A stretch of 64,000 bases of DNA from Tabrizicola_A sp965284335 (lineage in GTDB: Bacteria; Pseudomonadota; Alphaproteobacteria; Rhodobacterales; Rhodobacteraceae). How positions within the stretch are numbered: position 1 is the stretch's first letter; each line of letters opens with the position of its first letter. The stretch lies in NCBI RefSeq assembly GCF_965284335.1, contig NZ_OZ260076.1; one strand, given 5' to 3'. The translations under genes were made by a program, and so were the position numbers. This document shows positions 34,469-43,600 of this stretch, one piece after another. The notes beneath the pieces are model-generated. The model saw only the letters and a program-made list of their open reading frames with translations. It was not told the origin of the DNA and ran no database searches.

Positions 34469-35550
34469 CCCAAAGCCCGCTCCAGCGCGACCAGATCGGT
34501 CTTGCCCGACCCCAGCATCGGCCATTCCGCCACCCGATACACCGCCTTTGGCGATTTAAGCGGCCCCAGCGCCCCCCGGCAGGCCGCCAAAACCGCCGCA
34601 TCCGAGGCCGCCCCCATAATCACCGCCACCAGATGCACCCCGCGCAAAGGATCAGGCCGGGGCAAGACCGCCGCCCGCGCCACATCAGGCAGACCCAGCA
34701 AAAATGCCTCGATCTCTTCAGGAAACACATTGTGATCGGCCACCGTCACCATGCGCCCCGCGCGGCCCGACAGGTATAAAAACCCATCCTCCATCCGGCC
34801 CATCTCACCCACCGAAAGCCAGCCCTCGCGCCAGCGCGCGCCCCCCGGATCGGTCCCGGCATAGGCGCGGAAAAGATAAGGGCTTCGCACCCAGATCTCC
34901 CCCTGATCCACGGTGATCTCCACCCCCGGATAGGGCCGCCCAACAGACTCCGCCGGGCAATCCGGCCCAGAAAGCGAGATGAAACTCGCCTCCGCCGCGC
35001 CGTAGAACTCCTGCACCACCGCCCTTGGCGCCATGGCGGCCAATCCGGCCCGCAAAACAGGGTCAAGCTTGGACCCGCCGACAAGAACGCGGGTCAAGGC
35101 CAACGCCTCGCCACCCGCCTCCACCATCAGCCGCAACTGCGCCGGCGTCGCATAAAGCACCGCCACCCGCCGCGCAGCCAAGACTGCGCGCTGCCGGTCA
35201 GGGCGCAGATCATCCAAAAGATGCAGCGCCGCCCCAAGCGACAGCGCCTCGACCGCGCCATAAAGCGCCAGCGAATGGCTGAGCCGACCAAGCACGGCCA
35301 CCCCCACGCCCGGGCCAATGCCAAACAACCGGGCATTGACGGCAAAAGACGCCTGCCACGAGGCCACGCTCCGCAAGATATGCCGCGGCTGGCCGGACGA
35401 GCCTGAGGTCAGGGTCTCAAACTCCCCCTCCCCCGCCTGCAATGATCCCGCCCCGCCAATCCGGAACGGCCCGCCAAAGGCCCCTGCCAAGGCAGCCAAG
35501 GCTGGCCTTTCGGCCAAGACCCCGCCCGCACCCGGCGGGAAATCCTCCAC
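34459..35550 (-). CDS. AMP-forming acyl-CoA synthetase/ligase-like protein
   Basis: A short ANL-superfamily ligase. Core motifs are recognisable: the P-loop LTSGSSGQPRHILRS (A3), YGAAEASFISLSG (A5), GWLSVGEMGRMEDGFLYLSGRAGRMVTVADHNVFPEEIE (A7-A8 hinge) and GSGKTDL with the A10 Lys. At about 360 residues it lacks part of the usual 500-residue N-terminal domain. The start is uncertain: the frame is open to 35703, but upstream sequence overlaps aroQ and repeat copy B, so a GTG at 35550 is chosen; another non-ATG start (for example 35577) is possible. It overlaps the thiolase gene and likely feeds it an activated acyl group. Confidence 0.78.
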   Translation of the reverse strand: MEDFPPGAGGVLAERPALAALAGAFGGPFRIGGAGSLQAGEGEFETLTSGSSGQPRHILRSVASWQASFAVNARLFGIGPGVGVAVLGRLSHSLALYGAVEALSLGAALHLLDDLRPDRQRAVLAARRVAVLYATPAQLRLMVEAGGEALALTRVLVGGSKLDPVLRAGLAAMAPRAVVQEFYGAAEASFISLSGPDCPAESVGRPYPGVEITVDQGEIWVRSPYLFRAYAGTDPGGARWREGWLSVGEMGRMEDGFLYLSGRAGRMVTVADHNVFPEEIEAFLLGLPDVARAAVLPRPDPLRGVHLVAVIMGAASDAAVLAACRGALGPLKSPKAVYRVAEWPMLGSGKTDLVALERALGWR

Positions 35551-35590
35551 ACCCCAGAGCCGCGCCTGCGGATGCAGACCAAACCCGCCC

Positions 35591-35622
35591 TTCCTCTTGG
35601 CAAAAATACTCCCGGCGGAGCC
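35591..35622 (-). repeat. Gene-end repeat module, copy B
   Basis: Minus-strand GGCTCCGCCGGG followed by AGTATTTTTGCCAAGAGGAA lies 26 bases downstream of the aroQ stop, in the gap before the ligase gene. The final 23 bases are identical to copy A at 4262-4295, 31 kb away on the opposite strand. Confidence 0.65.
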
Positions 35623-35647
35623 GCACAGTCCCGCCAAAGCCCCCGCC

Positions 35648-36085
35648 TCAGGCAACAAGCCCGGCCATCCGCCGCAGCGCAAAAAGATAGCCCTCGGTCC
35701 CAAACCCCGCGATCACGCCATCTGCACGGGCCGACACAAAGGAATGATGCCGAAACGTCTCGCGCTTGTGGATATTGCTGATATGCACCTCAAGCACCGG
35801 CCCTTCAAAGGCATTCAGCGCATCCAGAATAGCCACCGAGGTATGGCTATAGGCGCCGGGGTTGATGACAATCCCTGCCGCCGTGCGCCGCGCCTCTTGG
35901 ATCCAATCCACCAGCTCCCCCTCGTGGTTCGACTGGCGGCACAAAACCGCCAGCCCCAGCTCCGCCGCAAGCCGCGCCAACGCCGCCTCGACATCGGCCA
36001 AGGTTTCACGCCCATAAATCTCGGGCTGGCGCTGACCCAGAAGGTTCAGGTTCGGGCCATTCAAAACAAGGATCGGCTGGGTCAC
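35648..36085 (-). CDS. aroQ: 3-dehydroquinate dehydratase, type II
   Basis: Third step of the shikimate pathway. The 145-residue length and motifs are typical of the dodecameric type II enzyme: ILVLNGPNLNLLGQRQPEIYG with the catalytic Tyr, CRQSNHEGELVDWIQEA, GIVINPGAYSHTSVAILDAL, EVHISNIHKRETFRHHS with the catalytic His, and FGTEGYLFALRRM. The start at 36085 is an ATG giving the usual MxxPILVLNGPN. It stands alone apart from the downstream ligase/thiolase pair. Confidence 0.96.
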   Translation of the reverse strand: MTQPILVLNGPNLNLLGQRQPEIYGRETLADVEAALARLAAELGLAVLCRQSNHEGELVDWIQEARRTAAGIVINPGAYSHTSVAILDALNAFEGPVLEVHISNIHKRETFRHHSFVSARADGVIAGFGTEGYLFALRRMAGLVA

Positions 36086-36285
36086 GGGAAACTATCCTTT
36101 GCAAGCTGCGCCAAAGCTTAGCCCATCGCACCCGCCACGCAAAGCCCCCCAGCCTGCCCGATTGCGCCCCACGACGAGACGCCGAAGGCGTGCGAGGAGT
36201 GATGGGGCTGCATAAAAAACGCCCCCCGACAGGCCAAAAAGCGGCCCGAAGGGAGGCGCAAGAGAGGTCGCACCACTTGGGGGGA

Positions 36286-36319
36286 TGGGTCTTTGACAGG
36301 GAGACCAACCAAAGACCCA
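36286..36319 (-). terminator. Hairpin downstream of metF
   Basis: A perfect 10-base stem (TGGGTCTTTG / CAAAGACCCA) with a 14-base loop lies 33 bases after the metF stop. No T-run follows on the minus strand, so it may end transcription weakly or protect the 3' end. The remaining gap to aroQ (36086-36285) contains only a weak GGGGC/GCCCC hairpin around an A-run near 36204-36225. Confidence 0.45.
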
Positions 36320-36352
36320 GGGATGCACACGCGTTCAGGCGCGCGAATGCCC

Positions 36353-37231
36353 TCAGGCGACCTTTTCCAAAGCAATCTGCGGGCTGATGCCCAAGGCGCG
36401 CACCACCTCCCGCGTCAGATGGGGGCGGTTCAGGGTGTAGAAATGCAAATCCTCCACCCCCCCCGCAATCAGCCGAGCACACAGTGCGGTGCATTGGGTC
36501 AGCGCCAAGAGATCCTCGCGCCCATCGCGGGCAGCGGTGGCGAATGCCTCATCCAGCCGCGCAGGCACATGCGCGCCACAGCGCGCCGCAAAGCGCTTGG
36601 TTCCTTCCCAGCTTTGAATGGGCAAGATGCCCGGAATGATCGGCACATGAATGCCCGCCGCCACACAATCATCGCGAAAGCGGAAAAACGCATCCGCATC
36701 AAAGAAGAACTGGGTGATCGCCTTCGTCGCACCCGCATCGACCTTGCGCTTCAGCCAGCGCACATCTGCCGTGGGATCGGCCGCATCGGGGTGCGGTTCG
36801 GGATATGCGCCCACCGCAATCTCGAACTTGCCCGTCGCGGCCAATGCCGCCACCAACTCAACCGAGCTGGCAAAGCCATCGGCATGGGGGGTAAAGCGCG
36901 CCGCACCATTCGGCGCATCACCGCGCAAGGCCACGATCTGGCGCACGCCCGCCTGATTATAGGCTTCGGCAATCTCCAGCGTCTCGGCCTTTGAGGCGTC
37001 AACGCAGGTCAGATGCGCCGCCACGTTCAGCCCGTGACTGCGGTGCAAGGTGCCCACCGCATCATGGGTCAGCTTGCGGGTGGTGCCGCCCGCACCATAG
37101 GTCACACTGACAAATTCGGGGGCCATCGGTGCCAAGGCCTGCACCGCTTCGAAAAGCTTGAACGAGGCGTCCAGCGTTTGCGGCGGGAAGAACTCGAACG
37201 AAATGCGCGGGGCGGTGGGCAGGCCAGTCAT
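36353..37231 (-). CDS. metF: Methylenetetrahydrofolate reductase
   Basis: FAD-dependent enzyme reducing 5,10-methylene-THF to 5-methyl-THF for methionine synthesis. The 292-residue product shows ISFEFFPPQT at the start, FVSVTYGAGGTTR, AHLTCVDAS, ALRGDAPNG, GAYPEPHPDA, KVDAGATKAITQFFFDADAFFRF and PIIPGILPIQSW, all standard. The ATG at 37231 is chosen over open sequence upstream because it gives the normal N-terminus. It is divergent from a MetR-like regulator across a 90-base gap. Confidence 0.97.
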   Translation of the reverse strand: MTGLPTAPRISFEFFPPQTLDASFKLFEAVQALAPMAPEFVSVTYGAGGTTRKLTHDAVGTLHRSHGLNVAAHLTCVDASKAETLEIAEAYNQAGVRQIVALRGDAPNGAARFTPHADGFASSVELVAALAATGKFEIAVGAYPEPHPDAADPTADVRWLKRKVDAGATKAITQFFFDADAFFRFRDDCVAAGIHVPIIPGILPIQSWEGTKRFAARCGAHVPARLDEAFATAARDGREDLLALTQCTALCARLIAGGVEDLHFYTLNRPHLTREVVRALGISPQIALEKVA

Positions 37232-37288
37232 GGAATGTCTCCTTTTCTCTTGCGCCTTTCTGCCAGATTGGCCAATGTGACGCCAATT

Positions 37289-37310
37289 CATAATATTCAC
37301 AATCATTATG
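37289..37310. promoter_or_regulatory. Putative MetR operator in the metF/metR divergent gap
   Basis: A 6-base inverted repeat CATAAT / ATTATG spaced by 10 bases lies in the short AT-rich gap, 12 bases upstream of metR and about 58 upstream of metF. LysR-type regulators usually bind such dyads and control the divergent gene. Direct TTCA-N5-TTCA repeats overlap its left half. Site identity is inferred from position and symmetry. Confidence 0.55.
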
Positions 37311-37321
37311 TGGTGATCCTC

Positions 37322-38227
37322 ATGTATATCGAGCTGCGCCACCTGCGCACCATCCGCGCCATCCAGCAGGCAGGCGGGCTTGCCCGCGCGGCCGAGATGC
37401 TGAACATGACGCAATCAGCCCTGTCGCATCAGGTCGCGGGTCTGGAAGATCAGGCAGGGATGGAGCTCTTTGTCCGCCGCTCAAAGCCGATGCGACTGTC
37501 GGCAGCGGGCCAAAGGATGCTGCGTGCGGCCGAACGCATCCTGCCCGAGATCACCGCACTCGAAGAGGAATTCCGCGCCTTGCGCGCGGGCAAAACCGGG
37601 CGGCTGCACATCGCCATTCAGTGCCATGCCTGCTTTGACTGGCTTTTCCCGGTGCTGGAACTCTTTCGCCACGCTTGGCCCGAGGTGGATGTCGACATCC
37701 GCGCTGGGCTCGCCTTCGAACCTTTCCCCGCCTTGGCGCGCGAAGAGGTGGATCTGGTGATCTCGTCGAACCCCGAACCGCTGCCGGGCGTGGTGGCGCA
37801 TCCGCTGTTTGATTATGCCCCCACGCTGGTTGCCTCGGCGCAAAGCCCGCTTGCGGCCAAGACCATGATCACTGCCGAAGACCTGCGTGACCAGACGCTG
37901 ATCACCTATCCTGTGGGCCGCGACAAGCTGGATGTCTTTACAGATCTTTTGACCCCCGCCCGCGTGGAACCGGCAGGCCAGCGCCATGTGGAACTGACAG
38001 CGGTGATCCTGATGCTGGTCGGCTCGAACCGCGGGGTGGCGGTGCTGCCCGACTGGGTGATCCGCGAGGTGAAATCAAACCCCGATTACATCACAAGGCC
38101 CTTGGCCCCCGGCAATGTCACCCGCCGCCTTTATGCCTGCCTGCGCGAAGAAGACACCGCACGCCCCTATATGGCGCATTTTCTGAAACTGGGGCGATCC
38201 GAACCGATGAAGCTGCAACGCGGCTGA
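37322..38227 (+). CDS. metR: LysR-family regulator, MetR-like
   Basis: A 301-residue LysR regulator. The winged-helix domain is at residues 1-60 (MYIELRHLRTIRAIQQAGGLARAAEMLNMTQSALSHQVAGLEDQAGMELFVRRS). The effector domain includes IAIQCHACFDWLFPVLELFRHAWPEVDVDI, a block characteristic of MetR, which senses homocysteine. Divergence from metF supports control of methionine synthesis. The ATG at 37322 is immediately before the helix-turn-helix; the frame is open upstream but runs into the metF promoter. Confidence 0.93.
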   Translation: MYIELRHLRTIRAIQQAGGLARAAEMLNMTQSALSHQVAGLEDQAGMELFVRRSKPMRLSAAGQRMLRAAERILPEITALEEEFRALRAGKTGRLHIAIQCHACFDWLFPVLELFRHAWPEVDVDIRAGLAFEPFPALAREEVDLVISSNPEPLPGVVAHPLFDYAPTLVASAQSPLAAKTMITAEDLRDQTLITYPVGRDKLDVFTDLLTPARVEPAGQRHVELTAVILMLVGSNRGVAVLPDWVIREVKSNPDYITRPLAPGNVTRRLYACLREEDTARPYMAHFLKLGRSEPMKLQRG

Positions 38228-38235
38228 TCTGATAA

Positions 38236-38267
38236 GGCGGCTGATCTGATAAAACAGGCCGCCCTTT
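38236..38267 (+). terminator. Weak terminator after metR
   Basis: GGCGGC / GCCGCC stem with a 16-base loop followed by CTTT, nine bases after the metR stop. The stem-loop contains the second copy of a tandem duplication of GGCTGATCTGATAA whose first copy spans the metR stop codon. Confidence 0.45.
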
Positions 38268-38393
38268 GCCCGGCTCGCCCGATTTCTTGCCCTCCTGCCA
38301 GTCTTGTCCGCGCCCAGTTGGCCGTTACGACTTGACAGACAGACGCATGCGCCACAGCCTTCCATCATCCTTCTGGCCACCGCGAGCGCCGCC

Positions 38394-38813
38394 ATGACCC
38401 GGATATTCGCCCTTCTGATGGGGGTCTGTCTTGCCCTGCCCTTACAGGCCGAGGTGCGGGTGCTGGCGCGGGTGTCGGTGTCAGAACAGGTGGTGCGGGT
38501 TTATCACGAAGGCCGCCACCTCTTTACTTGGCCAGTCTCCACCGCCAAGCAAGGCAAAGTCACCCCGCCGGGCACCTTCACGCCAGAGTTTTTGTCGCGC
38601 AACCACCGCTCCTCGCTTTACAACAACGCGCCGATGCCGTTTTCGATCTTTTATCGCGGCAATTACGCCATTCACGGCACCGACCAGATCTCCAAACTCG
38701 GCCGCCCGGCGTCAAACGGCTGCGTGCGGCTGCATCCTGACAATGCCCGCATCCTGTTTCGCATGGTGCGCGCCGAGGGTATGGCCGCCACCCGTGTGGT
38801 GATCGCGCCTTAA
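38394..38813 (+). CDS. L,D-transpeptidase (YkuD domain), secreted
   Basis: A 139-residue protein with a signal peptide (MTRIFALLMGVCLALPLQA) and one YkuD domain. The catalytic signature is complete: IHGTDQISKLGRPASNGCVRLHPDNARILF with the His and the nucleophilic Cys of S/N-G-C-V-R-L. Such enzymes form 3-3 peptidoglycan cross-links or attach proteins to the wall in the periplasm. The short form without LysM or PG-binding domain cannot be assigned a more specific role. The ATG at 38394 opens the signal peptide. Confidence 0.92.
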   Translation: MTRIFALLMGVCLALPLQAEVRVLARVSVSEQVVRVYHEGRHLFTWPVSTAKQGKVTPPGTFTPEFLSRNHRSSLYNNAPMPFSIFYRGNYAIHGTDQISKLGRPASNGCVRLHPDNARILFRMVRAEGMAATRVVIAP

Positions 38814-38887
38814 CAAGATGACGCCCCCTTCCCCTTTGCGCCCAATCGGTGTATCGCCCCTCCCTTGAACCGGACCGGAGAATTCCC

Positions 38888-39679
38888 ATGCAGGGCAGCG
38901 CCAACCTCAACCTGATGATCAAAGCCGCGCGGCGCGCGGGCAAATCTTTGGTCAAGGACTTCCGCGAGGTGGAAAACCTGCAAGTCTCAAGCAAGGGGCC
39001 GGGCGATTTCGTGACCAAAGCCGACCGCGAGGCGGAGCGGCTGATCAAAGAAGATCTGATGGGCGCGCGCCCGACCTATGGCTGGCTGGGCGAGGAAACC
39101 GGCGGCGCCGATGGGGCCGACCCCACCCGCCGCTGGATTGTCGATCCTTTGGATGGCACCACCAATTTCCTGCACGGCATGCCGCATTGGGCGATTTCTA
39201 TCGCGCTGGAGCATAAGGGCGAGATCGTCTCGGCCGTGGTCTATGATCCGGCCAAGGATGAGATGTTCTGGGCCGAAAAGGGCGCGGGCGCTTGGCTGAA
39301 TGACAACCGCCGCCTGCGTGTCTCGGGCCGCCGGTCGATGTCAGAGGCGGTCTTTGCCACGGGCGTGCCTTTTGGGGCCAAGAAAACCCTGCCCGCCACA
39401 TTGGCCGACCTTGCCCGGCTGATGCCCGCCTGTGCCGGCGTGCGGCGCTGGGGCGCGGCCTCGCTGGATCTGGCTTTTGTCGCCGCAGGCCGCTTTGACG
39501 GCTATTGGGAGCGCGAATTGCACGCTTGGGACATTGCCGCCGGGCTTTTGCTGGTGAAAGAGGCCGGTGGCATGGTCGCACCTGTGCGCGAAGGCGATGA
39601 TATTTTGGCAGATGGTACGATTTTGTGCGCCAATGAGCCTTTGTTCGAAGGCTTTGCCAAAATCATTCGCAACGCCTGA
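38888..39679 (+). CDS. Inositol monophosphatase family phosphatase
   Basis: A 263-residue Mg-dependent phosphatase of the IMPase/SuhB family. Metal-binding motifs are GWLGEETGG, IVDPLDGTTNFLHGMPHWAISIAL and the C-terminal HAWDIAAGLLLVKEAGG. Substrates in this family include inositol phosphates, PAP and NADP; SuhB-type regulatory function is also possible, and sequence alone does not decide. ATG at 38888 follows GGAGA by six bases. Convergent with the rhomboid gene. Confidence 0.9.
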   Translation: MQGSANLNLMIKAARRAGKSLVKDFREVENLQVSSKGPGDFVTKADREAERLIKEDLMGARPTYGWLGEETGGADGADPTRRWIVDPLDGTTNFLHGMPHWAISIALEHKGEIVSAVVYDPAKDEMFWAEKGAGAWLNDNRRLRVSGRRSMSEAVFATGVPFGAKKTLPATLADLARLMPACAGVRRWGAASLDLAFVAAGRFDGYWERELHAWDIAAGLLLVKEAGGMVAPVREGDDILADGTILCANEPLFEGFAKIIRNA

Positions 39680-39704
39680 GACGCATTTCTTTGCAGGAAT
39701 TCGA

Positions 39705-39766
39705 CTGGAGCTTGACAGCTCCAGAACGATTTTTCGACGAAAAATCGTGGCCCGCGTGGGGCCACG
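39705..39766. terminator. Three adjacent hairpins in the convergent IMPase-rhomboid gap
   Basis: In 62 bases there are three hairpins: CTGGAGC / GCTCCAG (39705-39724), a palindrome with 11-base arms ACGATTTTTCG and CGAAAAATCGT around one A (39726-39748), and CGTGGCCC / GGGCCACG (39746-39766, sharing three bases). The middle one has T and A runs that would terminate transcription in either direction and belongs to a palindrome family also seen near 45.5 and 55.1 kb. Confidence 0.65.
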
Positions 39767-39770
39767 CGCG

Positions 39771-40514
39771 CTATCGTCGTGGAATGCGTGGGATCGACGA
39801 TTTTGACAGTCGATATTCCGCCTCAGGATGCGGCGGATGGCCATCGGTGCGTCGCCAATAGTCTTTGCCGCCCCGGCGCAAAAACGCAGGCAAGGCCAGC
39901 GCAAGCCCCCCGGCAAATCCCCCCGCATGGGCCCAATAGGCCACACCGCCCCCATCTGCCGGCATCGACATGCCGCTGAAGATTTGCAGCGCGAACCAAA
40001 GCCCCAGCACGATCCAGGCCGGAATGGCGAAGATGCGGAAGAAGATCACAAAGATGAACAGCACATCGACCCGCGCCCGAGGAAAGAGCAGAAGATAGCC
40101 CCCCATCACCCCGGCAATCGCGCCCGAGGCCCCGACCATGGGAATGGGCGAAAACGGGTCCATCGCCACCTGCGCAAAGGCCGCCGCAAGACCCGACAGC
40201 AGATAAAAGAGCAAAAAGCCGCCATGGCCCATCTCATCTTCAAGATTGTCGCCATAGATCCATAAAAACAGCATGTTGCCGAGGATATGCATCCAGCCCG
40301 CATGCAGGAACATCGAGGTAACAAGCGTCGAGACCCCCTGCCCCCGCATCAGGTTTTCCGGCACCAGACCCCAGCTGTAAAAGAAGGAATTGAGCTGTGA
40401 TTCAGACGGGATCGTCAGCCAATAAGACAGGAACACCGCCGCATTAATGGCGATCAGCGCAAAGGTCACATAGGGCGTCCGGCCTGACGGGTTATGATCG
40501 CGGATCGGTAACAT
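39771..40514 (-). CDS. Rhomboid-family intramembrane serine protease
   Basis: A 247-residue polytopic membrane protein. Catalytic elements of rhomboids are present: the oxyanion Asn in HAGWMHILGNMLFLWIYGDNLED, the nucleophilic Ser in PMVGASGAIAGVMGGYLLL, and the His in YWAHAGGFAGGLALAL. Six membrane helices are expected, with a soluble C-terminal tail. The ATG at 40514 begins MLPIRDHNPSGRTPYVTFALI, the usual N-terminus. It is downstream of putA on the same strand but separated from it by strong hairpins. Confidence 0.93.
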   Translation of the reverse strand: MLPIRDHNPSGRTPYVTFALIAINAAVFLSYWLTIPSESQLNSFFYSWGLVPENLMRGQGVSTLVTSMFLHAGWMHILGNMLFLWIYGDNLEDEMGHGGFLLFYLLSGLAAAFAQVAMDPFSPIPMVGASGAIAGVMGGYLLLFPRARVDVLFIFVIFFRIFAIPAWIVLGLWFALQIFSGMSMPADGGGVAYWAHAGGFAGGLALALPAFLRRGGKDYWRRTDGHPPHPEAEYRLSKSSIPRIPRR

Positions 40515-40558
40515 GGGTTGAGAGTTTCCGATGCCCGCGCTGGCGTCAAGCGGGGAAA

Positions 40559-40604
40559 GGGGGGCTGTCTGCCCCCCTGACCGTCTTTGCCGGGGCAAAG
40601 ACGG
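40559..40604 (-). terminator. Double terminator after putA
   Basis: Read on the minus strand after putA: stem CCGTCTTTGC / GCAAAGACGG (40581-40604, 10 base pairs, loop CGGG), then GGGGGGC / GCCCCCC (40559-40577), then TTTCCCC. Two successive GC-rich hairpins should block read-through into the rhomboid gene. Confidence 0.7.
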
Positions 40605-40638
40605 CCTCCCCCCGAGGATGTTTCCGCCACATTGAAGG
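40605..40638 (-). repeat. Gene-end repeat module, copy C
   Basis: Minus strand CCTTCAATGTGG then CGGAAACATCCTCGGGGGG begins three bases after the putA stop codon. It is a diverged relative of copies D (47469) and E (52636), sharing CTTCAATGTGG and the ATCC-C-C-CG segment. Confidence 0.6.
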
Positions 40639-40640
40639 CC

Positions 40641-43600
40641 TTAGCCGTTCGAGACCTCGGCCAAGAGCTGGGCATTGCCGCCCGAAGCGGTTGTGTCGAT
40701 GCAGACATGACGTTCCAGCGTCGCATGGCCCTTGTCGGGCAGCGTGCCGATCAGCGCGAGAATCGGACCCTTGCGGGCGGCAAGGGCGCGGGCGCGGATA
40801 CGGGCGCCTTCGCTGTCGCCCCACCACAAGGCGCCGGAAAAGCCGTCAAGCCGCGTCAGGGCCGCTGGGTCAAGGCCCGGGGCCTCGATCGCGTGGCCGC
40901 CGAGCGCGCGGATGGCTTCGGCCTGGGCCAGCGCTGTCGTGGCCGAGGGGCCAAGGCAGAGAACCGGGGCGCGCGGCACAAAGGTCAGGCGGTTCGATTC
41001 CCCCGTCGGCCCCGGCAGCACAAGCGCCTCGGCCGGATGGGCGGTGACGCGGTCAAGCCGCAGGCTGGCGGCGACCTCGGCTTCGGGCGTCTGGCGGTCC
41101 TCTGCGCCTGCGGCGGGGGTTGCCGGGCGGGTAAAGCGGTGCAGGTATTCCGGCCCGCCCGCCTTGGGCCCGGTGCCCGAAAGCCCTTCGCCGCCAAAGG
41201 GTTGGCTGCCCACCACCGCGCCGATCTGGTTGCGGTTGACATAAGTATTGCCCACGGCAAGCGCATCGACCACCGCCTGCACCCGGTCATCAATCCGGGT
41301 GTGCAGGCCGAAGGTCAGGCCATAGCCCGTGGCATTGACCGCCTTGACCACGGCATCAATCTCGGAGGCCTTGAAGGTGGCGACATGCAGGACGGGGCCG
41401 AAGATTTCACGCGCCATATCCTGAATGCCGCTGACGCGGATCACGGTGGGGCCGATGAAGGTTCCCGCCTTGGGCGCGGGCATCTCTTTCAGCACCCTGC
41501 CCTCGGCGCGGGCCTTGGCGATATAGTCGGCGATGCCAGCTTGTGCCTCGGCGTCGATCACCGGGCCCACATCGGTGACTAGATCTGCCGGATCGCCCAG
41601 CGCGAGTTCGTCCATCGCGCCGTAGAGCATGTCGAGGGTGTGCTCGGCCACATCCTCTTGCAGGTAAAGGCAGCGCAGCGCCGAGCAGCGCTGGCCCGCC
41701 GACTGGAACGACGAGGCCAGCACATCGCGCACCGCCTGTTCGGGAAGCGCAGTGCTGTCCACCATCATCGCGTTCAGACCGCCGGTTTCGGCAATCAGCG
41801 GCGCGGTCGGATCGGCATGCTCGGCCATGGCGGCGCGGATCAAAAGCGCCACCTCGGTCGAGCCGGTGAAGGCCACGCCCTTCACGCGCGGATCGCGCGT
41901 GAGCGCCGCGCCCACCTGACCATCGCCGGGCAGAAGTTGCAGGGCCGTGGGCGGAACGCCCGCCTGATGCAAAAGCTGCACCGCCAGATGGGCGATGAGC
42001 GGGGTCTGTTCGGCTGGCTTGGCGACAACCGCATTGCCCGCCGCCAGCGCAGCCCCGATCTGGCCCGAGAAGATGGCCAAGGGGAAGTTCCACGGGCTGA
42101 TGCAGGCAAAGACCCCGCGCGCGGGGTTTTGCAGCGCCGCCGCGCCATCGGCGTAATAGCGCAGGAAATCCACTGCCTCGCGCAGTTCGGCCACGGCATC
42201 GGCGGCAGTTTTGCCTGCCTCGCGCGCCAAAAGCGCAAAGATCGGGCCGAAGTTTTCTTCATAAAGATCGGCGGCGCGGCGCAACACCGTGGCACGTTCC
42301 GGCGCGGCAGCGGCCCAAGGTTCGGCCAGCCGCAGCGCGGTGTCGACATCGGCCGGGCTTGCTGTCAGCACATGGCCCACAAGCGCGCCGGTCGCGGGGT
42401 TTGTCACCTCAAGCCGCAGCGCACCGGCGCGTGCGCCTGCGATGAGTGGCGAAGCCTCGAAGAGCCGCGCCATATGCGGCGCGCGGGCGGCCTCGATCGC
42501 CTCAAGATCGGCGGCATCGGTCAGATCAAAGCCGCGCGCGTTTTGCCGGGTGCCAAAGAGGCCCGGCCCGGTCAGGATGGCGGGGCTGGCGATGGGGTGG
42601 ATCGCCTCCATCGCATCCATCGGACAGGCCGCGACGCGTTCGGGCGCGACCTCTTCGTTCACGATCTGGTTGACGAAGGAGGAATTCGCGCCGTTCTCCA
42701 AAAGTCGCCGCACCAGATAGGCCAGAAGGTCGCGATGCGCGCCCACGGGCGCATAGATGCGGCAGCGCGTGCCGTTGTCCTCAAGCACGATGTCATGCAG
42801 CCGCTCACCCATCCCATGCAGGCGCTGGAACTCGAAGGCGCGCTTGTCGGTCGCCATGTCCAGAATGGCGGCAACCGTATGGGCGTTGTGGGTGGCAAAC
42901 TGCGGATAGATGCGGTCGGTCATCGCCAAAAGCTTTTTGGCATTGGCGATATAACTCACATCGGTCGCCTGCTTGCGGGTAAAGACCGGGAAGGACGCCA
43001 GCCCCAGAACCTGCGCCCGCTTTACCTCGGCGTCCCAATAGGCGCCTTTCACCAGCCGCACCATGATCTTGCGGTCGAGCTTTTCGGCCAGCGCATAAAG
43101 CCAGTCGATCACAGCACCTGCGCGGCGGCCATAGGCCTGCACCACCACGCCAAAGCCATCCCAGCCCTTCAGCGCGGGATCGGCCAGCACCGCCTCGATC
43201 ACCTCGAGCGATAGCGCCAGACGGTCGGCCTCTTCGGCGTCGATGTTGAAGCCAAGGCCCGCCGCCTTGGCCAGACCCGCCAGCGCGCGGACGCGGGGGA
43301 CGAGTTCCTCCATCACGCGGGCGCGCTTGGCCACCTCATAGCGCGGATGCAGGGCCGAGAGTTTCACCGAAATGCCGGGGTTGGTGCGGATGTCGCCGGT
43401 GGTGGCGGCTGCGGCAATCGCGGTGATCGCCTTGGAATAGGCAAGGTGATAGCGGCGTGCGTCGGCCTCGGTCCGCGCCGCCTCGCCCAGCATGTCATAG
43501 CTGTAGGTATAGCCCCGCGCCTCCAGCTCACGCGCGCGTTTCATCGCCAGATCAATGGTTTCGCCCAAGACAAAGTTGCGCCCCATCTCCTTCATGGCGC

